16,187 bases of DNA, taken from contig DKDL01000126.1 in assembly GCA_002449335.1 (NCBI GenBank), forward strand, positions 1-16,187, written 5' to 3'. Position 1 is the stretch's first letter, and each line of letters opens with the position of its first letter. Both the position numbers and the translations under genes were made by a program. The DNA comes from Succinatimonas sp. UBA6849. GTDB taxonomy: Bacteria > Pseudomonadota > Gammaproteobacteria > Enterobacterales > Succinivibrionaceae. The notes under the pieces were generated by a model, which was not told where the DNA came from, made no database searches, and worked only from the letters and a program-made list of their open reading frames with translations. Below, piece after piece: positions 7,645-13,574 of the stretch.

Positions 7645-8928
7645 ATGGAACTATACAATTTAAAAGATCATAACGAGAAGGTATCTTTTGCACAGGCAGT
7701 TGTAAAAGGTATTGGTAAAGATCAGGGCTTATTCTTCCCAGATCACATCGAGCCATTAGCTAATGTTGATGAATTATTAGACTTACCATTAGTTGAGCGT
7801 TCTCAAAAGATTTTACGTCACTTAATCGGTGATGAGATCCCTGAATTAGAGAGCATTATCGCTGATGCTTTTACTTTTAAAGCTCCAATTGTAAAAGCTG
7901 ATGAGAATGTATATGCCTTAGAGTTATTCCACGGCCCTACCTTAGCATTCAAAGACTTTGGTGCTCGTTTCATGGCTCGTGTTTTGGGCTCAATCCGTGG
8001 CGATAAGCATTTAACCATTTTAACTGCAACCTCAGGTGATACCGGTGCAGCTGTAGCTGCCGCTTTCTATGAGCAGAAGGGTATCGATGTTGTAGTTCTG
8101 TATCCAAAGGGAAAGATTTCAGATCTTCAGGAAAAGTTAATTGCAACTTTAGGTAAGAATATTAAAGCAGTTCAGGTTGATGGCATTTTCGATGAGTGCC
8201 AGGACATGGTTAAGACTGCTTTTGATGACGTTGAGTTTAAGACTACTGTAGGTCTAAACAGTGCTAACTCAATTAACATCAGCCGTTTACTTGCTCAGGT
8301 ATCTTACTACTTTGAAGCTGTATCACAGCTGCCTGTTGAGAAGAGAAACAATGTTGTATTCTCAGTTCCATGCGGTAACTTTGGTAACATCACCGCAGGC
8401 TTAATTGCTAAAGCTTTAGGTCTTAAGGCACGCTTTGTTATTTCATGTAATGCAAACGACACTGTACCTCGTTACTTACAGTCTGGTAAGTGGGATCCTC
8501 ATGCAACTGTTGCAACTCTATCTAATGCAATGGATATCTCAAGACCAAACAACTGGCCTCGTGTTGAAGCATTAGTTAAGATGCAAGGTTGGTCATTAAA
8601 GGACTTTGCTTTTGGTTCAATGTCTGATGCTGAAACTGAAAAGACCATGCAGAACCTCTATAAGAAGACAGGTTACGTTCTAGAGCCTCATGCTGCGATT
8701 GCATATCAGACTTTAGAGAACAATCTAAAGGAAGGCGAGACTGGTATCTTCTTAGGTACTGCACATCCTGCTAAGTTCAAAGCTGATGTAGACAGAATTT
8801 TAGGTATCGATTTACCTCTACCTCAGGCTTTAGCTGATAAGGCTAAATTAGCTTCACAGGCAGTAGAGTTACCAGCTGACTACAATACCTTAAAAGCTTA
8901 TGTTTTAAAGGAACTAAAACTTAACTAG
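7645..8928 (+). CDS. thrC: Threonine synthase
   Basis: PLP-dependent enzyme converting O-phosphohomoserine to threonine, the last pathway step. It has 427 residues (E. coli 428). The PLP-binding Lys is residue 103 in FHGPTLAFKDFGARF. SGDTGAAVAAAF and CGNFGNITAG form the cofactor and phosphate-binding loops. The N-terminal YNLKDHNEKVSFAQAV segment is typical of the family. The nearest GAGG lies 15 bases before the ATG, inside the end of thrB. That is a long spacing, so re-initiation from thrB translation may matter. It is the last gene of thrABC and is followed by two hairpins. Confidence 0.97.
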   Translation: MELYNLKDHNEKVSFAQAVVKGIGKDQGLFFPDHIEPLANVDELLDLPLVERSQKILRHLIGDEIPELESIIADAFTFKAPIVKADENVYALELFHGPTLAFKDFGARFMARVLGSIRGDKHLTILTATSGDTGAAVAAAFYEQKGIDVVVLYPKGKISDLQEKLIATLGKNIKAVQVDGIFDECQDMVKTAFDDVEFKTTVGLNSANSINISRLLAQVSYYFEAVSQLPVEKRNNVVFSVPCGNFGNITAGLIAKALGLKARFVISCNANDTVPRYLQSGKWDPHATVATLSNAMDISRPNNWPRVEALVKMQGWSLKDFAFGSMSDAETEKTMQNLYKKTGYVLEPHAAIAYQTLENNLKEGETGIFLGTAHPAKFKADVDRILGIDLPLPQALADKAKLASQAVELPADYNTLKAYVLKELKLN

Positions 8929-8954
8929 TTTAAGTTTAAATCTTTAATACATAG

Positions 8955-8974
8955 CTTCAAGCTAAGGCTTGAAG
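8955..8974 (+). other. First hairpin after thrC
   Basis: Perfect 8-bp stem CTTCAAGC/GCTTGAAG with TAAG loop, 26 bases after the thrC stop. It has no T run, so it is more likely an mRNA 3' structure backing up the terminator that follows than a terminator itself. Confidence 0.5.
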
Positions 8975-8982
8975 GAATAAAC

Positions 8983-9023
8983 AAAAGATCTTTCACTTAA
9001 TTTTTAGGGAAAGATCTTTTTTT
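8983..9023 (+). terminator. Rho-independent terminator of thrABC
   Basis: AAAAGATCTTTC (8983-8994) pairs perfectly with GAAAGATCTTTT (9009-9020) over a 14-base loop, and the 3' arm runs into a T tract. The stem is AT-rich, so termination may be incomplete. Confidence 0.75.
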
Positions 9024-9047
9024 ACAAACACAATCAAGAGACCACAT

Positions 9048-9464
9048 ATGGCTATCACTTACACCTTTGAAAAGAAGTTCTCAAAAGAGGACACTCACCG
9101 CTTATTTAAATCTATTAACTGGTATTCAGCTAATTTCCCTGAGAGATTACATAAGGCTCTTATGAATTCTCAAACCGTGGTTACAGCTTGGGATGGTGAT
9201 AAGTTAGTAGGACTTGCCAGAGCTTTAGATGACAGTGAAATGGTGGCTTTTATCCATTACGTCTTAGTTGATCCTGACTATCAAGGTCATCATATTGCAT
9301 CAACTCTTATTAAGATGATTAAAGAGAAGTACCAGGACTATCTTTATATTGATGTTATGCCTGAGGATAAAAATAACTGTCCTTTCTATGAGAAGTCAGG
9401 CTTTAAGGTTATGCCAGATGGCGCTGCTATGACCTTGTTTAACGAAAACTCTGAGAAGAGATAG
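9048..9464 (+). CDS. GNAT-family N-acetyltransferase
   Basis: Small cytoplasmic acetyl-CoA-dependent acetyltransferase of 138 residues, a usual size for a single GNAT domain. Motif A is clear: YVLVDPDYQGHHIASTLIK, from residue 71, with the acetyl-CoA pyrophosphate loop QGHHIA at 79-84. VTAWDGDKLVGLARALDD forms the preceding strands, and CPFYEKSGFKVM is the usual end of motif B. Substrate cannot be told from the sequence. Family members of this size modify small molecules, peptides or protein termini. The ATG follows CAAGAGACCACAT. It sits only about 25 bases beyond the thrABC terminator with no obvious promoter, so it may be expressed by read-through. Confidence 0.88.
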   Translation: MAITYTFEKKFSKEDTHRLFKSINWYSANFPERLHKALMNSQTVVTAWDGDKLVGLARALDDSEMVAFIHYVLVDPDYQGHHIASTLIKMIKEKYQDYLYIDVMPEDKNNCPFYEKSGFKVMPDGAAMTLFNENSEKR

Positions 9465-9482
9465 TTAAAAGACAAATTATAC

Positions 9483-9515
9483 AAGAACAGCTCTGTGCTC
9501 TTAAGGACTGTCCTT
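9483..9515. other. Two small adjacent hairpins between convergent genes
   Basis: AAGAACAG/CTGT..TCTT with a two-base bulge (9483-9502) overlaps AAGGA/TCCTT (9503-9515). They lie between the ends of the acetyltransferase and metallophosphoesterase genes. On the minus strand the sequence beyond is moderately T-rich. A weak bidirectional terminator is possible. Confidence 0.3.
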
Positions 9516-9570
9516 CATTAGACCATTCAAAAGTCTTTTACCTTTACAAAATCAGACTTCAAACTCTGTA

Positions 9571-10320
9571 TTAGACTTCTAGCTCTGTAAAAGAGTTATA
9601 GCGACAAGAGAATTTCCTATTCTCACAGGTAAAGTCGATATCCTCATGAAAATGACCGTAGTACCAGTGTTTAAACTGAAGAGACTGTCTTATCTTTTCA
9701 AGATATTTAGAACTATCATCATGAGAGAAAGCCTGCATATAGTAAGCACAGCTGGCAGGGTTTCTAATATAAAAGTCCATAAGTGATGATAAGATACCAG
9801 ATGGTGCTGTATGAGTTAATACTGCATCAACTGTAAAATCAACTTTTGCTAATTCAACAAGTGATCTTTGGTACTCTTCCTCTGCGATAGTTTCTTGTGA
9901 CCACCAGGTTTCATGCTCTGTTCTGTATTGCTTATCAGATGACATCGCACCACCTAGTGAGAAGATCTTTTTACCTTCAAGAGTGAAGACATAACCACGG
10001 TCTAAGATCTCAACATTGTCTGTAAGTTTAATGATCTTACCACCATAGGCCTCAGTTCTAGGTAGCAAATCGATAGCATCATAATTCTCATGATTGCCAA
10101 GACAGGTGATGATCTTAAAAGGCAGCTCTGACAGTTGCTTTAAAAAGCGTTTGTCATGATCATCAGGTTCTACACCATTTTCTGTACTTTTAACAGAATT
10201 CCAAATACCACCAAAGTCACCAGCTATTAGAACGATATCAGGTATCTTTTCAAGTTTTGCTATCTTATACAGCTTATCAATATCGTTTTCACGGTGTAAA
10301 TCGCCAGTGACGTAAATCAT
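9571..10320 (-). CDS. Calcineurin-like metallophosphoesterase
   Basis: Cytoplasmic phosphoesterase of the PF00149 fold, 249 residues, with a complete two-metal centre. The motifs are GDLH (Asp7, His9), GDFGG (Asp35), GNHENYD (Asn76, His77), THTAPSG (His170) and GHFH (His223, His225). There is no signal peptide or membrane segment. The substrate is unknown: relatives act on nucleotides, cyclic nucleotides, phosphoproteins or nucleic acids. The ATG at 10320 follows GGAG by eight bases. It is transcribed alone, divergent from the aldo/keto reductase and convergent with the acetyltransferase. Confidence 0.9.
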   Translation of the reverse strand: MIYVTGDLHRENDIDKLYKIAKLEKIPDIVLIAGDFGGIWNSVKSTENGVEPDDHDKRFLKQLSELPFKIITCLGNHENYDAIDLLPRTEAYGGKIIKLTDNVEILDRGYVFTLEGKKIFSLGGAMSSDKQYRTEHETWWSQETIAEEEYQRSLVELAKVDFTVDAVLTHTAPSGILSSLMDFYIRNPASCAYYMQAFSHDDSSKYLEKIRQSLQFKHWYYGHFHEDIDFTCENRKFSCRYNSFTELEV

Positions 10321-10445
10321 TTAGTGTACTCCAGAGAAATTGAATCCTATGGTGATAGCCTTTTTAACTTGCAACAAGAAAAATAGTGGCCAAGCATAAG
10401 TAACCGTTAAAATAAGGGGATGATTGAGCTTTAAGGATACTTTTA

Positions 10446-10475
10446 TTTATCTTTGCAATTATTAGGCAAGATAAA
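10446..10475. promoter_or_regulatory. Inverted repeat in divergent intergenic region
   Basis: TTTATCTT(T)GC pairs with GCAAGATAAA across AATTATTAG, a ten-pair dyad with one bulged base. It lies midway between the divergent metallophosphoesterase and aldo/keto reductase starts. There is no T tract, so an operator or mRNA leader structure is likelier than a terminator. Confidence 0.3.
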
Positions 10476-10522
10476 GATACTATTTAGCAACTGCTTTTAT
10501 CATCAGTCATTTACACTCATCT

Positions 10523-10528
10523 TATAAT
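10523..10528 (+). promoter_or_regulatory. Candidate -10 box for the aldo/keto reductase
   Basis: Exact TATAAT 55 bases before the yajO-like ATG. No good -35 hexamer is found at the right distance, so an activator or an alternative -10 (GATAAT at 10549) cannot be excluded. Confidence 0.3.
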
Positions 10529-10583
10529 TTATCATGATAATTAGCTAGGATAATAAAGACTACTATCGAAATTTGGAGTGAAT

Positions 10584-11597
10584 ATGCAGTACACAAATCT
10601 TGGAAAGAGTGATCTTAAAGTATCAAAGCTCTGTATTGGCTGTATGAGTTTTGGTGTAGCAGGTTCAATGCATGAATGGACCTTGTCTGAAAGGGATACC
10701 CAAAATATGGTCGAGCATGCTTTATCTTTAGGTATCAATTTCTTTGATACAGCAAACTGCTATTCAAAAGGCTCAAGTGAAGAGTTTTTAGGAAAGGCTT
10801 TAAAAAAGGCTTTTGACAATCACTTAACTTCAAGAGATAAAGTAGTAATTGCCTCAAAAGTCTATTTTAATGAAGGCAGACTGTCAGCATCAGCTATTAA
10901 AAGAGAGATTGATGGTACTTTAAAAAGACTGGGTACAGATTATCTTGATCTGTATATCATTCACCGCTTTGATTATGAAACTTCAATTGAAGAGACCATG
11001 CAGGCTTTAGACTCTCTTGTTAAAGCTGGTAAGGTAAGAGCATTAGGTGCTTCTGCTATGTATGGATATCAGTTCATGAACATGCAACAGGTAGCCAAAG
11101 ATAATAACTTTGCACGCTTTGAAGCTATGGAGAATCACTACAATCTTTTATACCGTGAGGATGAAAGAGAGTTAATTCCAATTTGCAAGCAGCAACAGGT
11201 ATCTTTAATGCCATACAGTCCACTAGCTGCAGGTCACCTCTCAAGAAATACCTGGAACAGTGAATCAATCAGAAGCAGGACAGATAAAGCAGCTGCCTAT
11301 AAATACAACAGTACCGAGGATGAAGATCTTAAAGTTGTACACAGAGTCTATGAAATCGCTCAAAAGTACAATGTAAAGATGTCTGAAATTGCCTTAGCCT
11401 GGATGTGGAAGAAGGGGATAGCATCTCCAATTATCGGAGCTACTAAAGCAAACTATCTTGATGAAGCCGTAAATGCCTTAGAGGTACAACTAACAGATGA
11501 GGATGTAGCTTATCTTGAAGAAATGTATCAGCCTCACAAGGTAGTAGGTGCCATTGATAAGAATCCACCATTAGGTACCTTAGTGATTACTATGTAG
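10584..11597 (+). CDS. yajO: Aldo/keto reductase, YajO-like
   Basis: NADPH-dependent oxidoreductase with a TIM-barrel fold, 337 residues from the ATG at 10584. A GTG at 10578 would add two residues, but it overlaps the GGAG ribosome site (10575-10578) that lies five bases before this ATG. The catalytic tetrad is visible: Asp55 in FFDTANCY, Tyr60, Lys92 in VVIASKV and His127 in YIIHRFDY. Segments MQYTNLGKSDLKVS, HYNLLYREDERE and YQPHKVVGA resemble E. coli YajO (324 residues), which has been linked to 1-deoxyxylulose 5-phosphate formation. That activity is not shown for this protein. It is monocistronic, ending at a strong hairpin shared with sstT. Confidence 0.88.
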   Translation: MQYTNLGKSDLKVSKLCIGCMSFGVAGSMHEWTLSERDTQNMVEHALSLGINFFDTANCYSKGSSEEFLGKALKKAFDNHLTSRDKVVIASKVYFNEGRLSASAIKREIDGTLKRLGTDYLDLYIIHRFDYETSIEETMQALDSLVKAGKVRALGASAMYGYQFMNMQQVAKDNNFARFEAMENHYNLLYREDERELIPICKQQQVSLMPYSPLAAGHLSRNTWNSESIRSRTDKAAAYKYNSTEDEDLKVVHRVYEIAQKYNVKMSEIALAWMWKKGIASPIIGATKANYLDEAVNALEVQLTDEDVAYLEEMYQPHKVVGAIDKNPPLGTLVITM

Positions 11598-11625
11598 GCT
11601 TTTAGATTTGAACACATAATATAGC

Positions 11626-11660
11626 AAAAGAAAAGGTCCGCAATGCGGACCTTTTCTTTT
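11626..11660. terminator. Bidirectional terminator between yajO and sstT
   Basis: Perfect 16-bp stem: AAAAGAAAAGGTCCGC (11626-11641) with GCGGACCTTTTCTTTT (11645-11660) and a three-base loop. The A-rich 5' arm and T-rich 3' arm give a U-rich tail on either strand. This fits its place between two convergent genes with stops at 11597 and 11682. Confidence 0.93.
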
Positions 11661-11681
11661 CAGATGTTCCCAAAGTTAAGA

Positions 11682-12917
11682 TTAGTCTTTAGGAACAGAG
11701 GTGATCTTGTTAGCTGCAGCGGTGAAGACAACATCAGATGAGCTGTTCAGAGCAGTCTCAGTTGAATCCTGAATTACACCGATGATAAAGCCGATACCTA
11801 CAACCTGCATTGCGATGTCATTTGAAATACCAAAGATAGAGCAGGCTAGAGGAATTAGCATTAAAGATCCACCTGCGATACCTGAAGTACCACAAGCACA
11901 AACTACAGCAGCAACACACATTAAGAATGAAGTACCGAAGTTAACTTCAATACCTAAGGTATTAACAGCAGCCATTGTCATAACAACGATGGTAACTGCA
12001 GCACCTGACATGTTGATGGTGCAACCTAATGGAATTGAGATTGAGTATGACTCACGTGGTACACCTAATCTTTCACATAAAGCGATGTTTACAGGAATGT
12101 TAGCAGCTGATGATCTTGTGAAGAATGCTGTAATACCTGAATGCAGAATTGAGGTGATAACCAGAGGGTAAGGATTCTTAAAGGTTGTTAAGAATACTAA
12201 TAATGGGTTAATTACCAGAGCAATGATAAGCATAGTTGCAACTAGTACTGCTACAACATGAACATAGCTTAACAGGTTAGAAAAACCGCCTTCCTGAGTG
12301 CATGATGAGTAAACTAAGCCTAAAACGCCTAATGGAGCAAATCTGATAACGATTCTTACAACACCACTTACAATTGAAGCAAAGTCTGATAAAACAGCTT
12401 TGGTTGCATCATTTGCCTTACGGAAGAGAATACCAAATAAGATACCCCATAATAGGATTGCCAGATAGTTTCCTGAGATTAAAGCATTAACAGGGTTATC
12501 AACAGCTTTCTTAATGCAACCTACTAACACGGTTGAAACATCCTGTGGTGCATCTGCTACTGCTTGAGTTGCTAATACAGAGAATGTGCTAGGGAAGATC
12601 CTGGTCATAACTAAAGCTGTTGCAGCAGACAGTGCCATTGCTAAAACATACAGCACTAAAATTGGCTTTAATTTAGCATCTGCGCCCTGCTTATGACGAG
12701 CAATAGATGCTGAAACCAGAACAAAGACAAGTAAAGGAGCAATTGCTTTTAAGCCTGATACAAACAGATCACCTAACATGGTGATAAAGCTCTGTCCCTG
12801 TGGAACTAGGTAGGCTAGGATGATACCAAAAATCATACCTAGAACAATTTGCATAATGAAAGGGATCCTGTTGAAGAATCTAAAGAAACTTCCATGTGGA
12901 TCAACAGCGTGGATCAT
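11682..12917 (-). CDS. sstT: Serine/threonine:sodium symporter
   Basis: Inner-membrane Na+-coupled importer of serine and threonine in the dicarboxylate/amino acid:cation symporter family. From the ATG at 12917 it has 411 residues (E. coli 414). A TTG at 12929 could extend it by four residues, but GGAG lies just upstream of the ATG and overlaps the TTG codon region. The sequence is hydrophobic throughout, with about eight to nine membrane segments. The substrate/Na+ core signatures AFFTRSSAANIPVN, SIPLGCTINMSGAA, LMLIPLACSIFGISNDIA and QDSTETALNSSSDV match E. coli SstT closely. It lies a few genes from thrABC, although convergent placement and separate terminators argue against co-transcription. 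Upstream sequence holds an FNR-like element about 80 bases before the start. Confidence 0.96.
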   Translation of the reverse strand: MIHAVDPHGSFFRFFNRIPFIMQIVLGMIFGIILAYLVPQGQSFITMLGDLFVSGLKAIAPLLVFVLVSASIARHKQGADAKLKPILVLYVLAMALSAATALVMTRIFPSTFSVLATQAVADAPQDVSTVLVGCIKKAVDNPVNALISGNYLAILLWGILFGILFRKANDATKAVLSDFASIVSGVVRIVIRFAPLGVLGLVYSSCTQEGGFSNLLSYVHVVAVLVATMLIIALVINPLLVFLTTFKNPYPLVITSILHSGITAFFTRSSAANIPVNIALCERLGVPRESYSISIPLGCTINMSGAAVTIVVMTMAAVNTLGIEVNFGTSFLMCVAAVVCACGTSGIAGGSLMLIPLACSIFGISNDIAMQVVGIGFIIGVIQDSTETALNSSSDVVFTAAANKITSVPKD

Positions 12918-12996
12918 AATGGGCTCCAATTTATAAGTTAGGTTACCTGTAGCTGTTATTTGTAGTAGCGGTTTTAATGCTTTAAATCAGAAGCAA

Positions 12997-13010
12997 TTGA
13001 TCTAAAACAA
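12997..13010. promoter_or_regulatory. FNR-like site
   Basis: TTGATCTAAAACAA compared with the FNR consensus TTGAT-N4-ATCAA matches nine of ten specified bases. It is about 80 bases upstream of sstT and 140 bases upstream of the feo -35, so sstT is the nearer target. Confidence 0.3.
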
Positions 13011-13106
13011 TTGAAATAGTTACTCAAATAAAAGTTACAAAAGTAACGTTTCGAAAATTTTGTTCATTATAAGTGATCGTATTTTTTATTCACGCATGCA
13101 CCAAGA

Positions 13107-13128
13107 AAATGTGACGTAGAACAAATTT
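13107..13128. promoter_or_regulatory. CRP-like operator upstream of feoAB
   Basis: The 22 bases match the CRP consensus palindrome at 18 positions. The left half AAATGTGA is perfect, and the right half ACAAATTT has two mismatches to TCACATTT. Its centre (13117.5) is about 66 bases upstream of the start site expected from the promoter at 13149-13177. That is near a class I activator position, though a few bases off the classic -61.5. Confidence 0.5.
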
Positions 13129-13148
13129 TGTTTTTTACAAAAATCCAG

Positions 13149-13177
13149 TTGAATTTTAATTACAGTTAGCATATAGT
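13149..13177 (+). promoter_or_regulatory. feoAB sigma70-type promoter
   Basis: TTGAAT (13149-13154), a 17-base spacer and TATAGT (13172-13177), matching consensus at 4/6 and 5/6. Transcription would start near 13184, giving a leader of about 165 bases before feoA. Confidence 0.55.
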
Positions 13178-13188
13178 TACGGACGTTA

Positions 13189-13200
13189 AATAATGATAAC
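13189..13200. promoter_or_regulatory. Partial Fur-like element
   Basis: AATAATGATAAC resembles two of the three GATAAT hexamers of the Fur consensus and falls just downstream of the predicted feo start site, where a repressor could act. The third hexamer is not conserved. Confidence 0.2.
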
Positions 13201-13349
13201 TTGGTTTAGTTGTATGCAATTTGAATAAATCAACAGTAACCAGTTTTAATCATTGATAATTCCGATTACTTAAAGCTAATAAGTGTTAGCTTAGTATTAC
13301 GGTTAGCGAGAAAAATTTATTAACCTTTAACTACATAATAGTGAAGAAT

Positions 13350-13574
13350 ATGTCCACACTAGATAACATCAAAGTGGGTCAGACTGTTGAAGTTGTAAAA
13401 GTTCACGGTGAAGGCTCATCATTACGAAGAAGACTGCTTGATATGGGTATTACCCCTAATACCAAGGTAACTTTTGTTAGAAGCGCTCCTTTAGGTGATC
13501 CAATTGAGCTTAACGTAAGAGGTTATTCTCTTACCCTGCGCAAGAGCGATGCCGCATTAGTGGAGGTTATGTAA
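13350..13574 (+). CDS. feoA: Ferrous iron transport protein A
   Basis: Small cytoplasmic SH3-like protein that supports FeoB in Fe(II) uptake. From the ATG at 13350 it has 74 residues (E. coli 75). A GTG at 13341 would add three residues with no better ribosome site. Both candidates have only a weak GTGAAGA-type sequence nearby. Family features are LRRRLLDMGITPNTKV, SAPLGDPIEL and the C-terminal YSLTLRKSDAALVEV strand pair. Its TAA overlaps the feoB ATG by one base (TAATG), so the two are translationally coupled. Confidence 0.93.
   Translation: MSTLDNIKVGQTVEVVKVHGEGSSLRRRLLDMGITPNTKVTFVRSAPLGDPIELNVRGYSLTLRKSDAALVEVM

Larger units (their letters stand above)
12918..13349. other. Divergent sstT-feoA regulatory region
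   Basis: 432 bases without a gene, between minus-strand sstT and plus-strand feoA. It contains the FNR-like, CRP-like, promoter and Fur-like elements listed separately. It also holds an imperfect inverted repeat AAATTTTGTTC (about 13055-13067) versus GAACAAATTTT (13119-13129), and CAATTG twice (12995 and 13007). Confidence 0.7.

Noticed and set aside
11782..12171. 129-residue ORF on the plus strand opposite sstT
   Set aside because: It lies wholly antisense to a clear SstT gene and has no recognisable motif or ribosome site; a shadow ORF.
13219..13234. Second FNR-like element TTGA-N5-TCAA upstream of feoA
   Set aside because: The half-sites are five bases apart instead of six, which puts them out of register for an FNR dimer.
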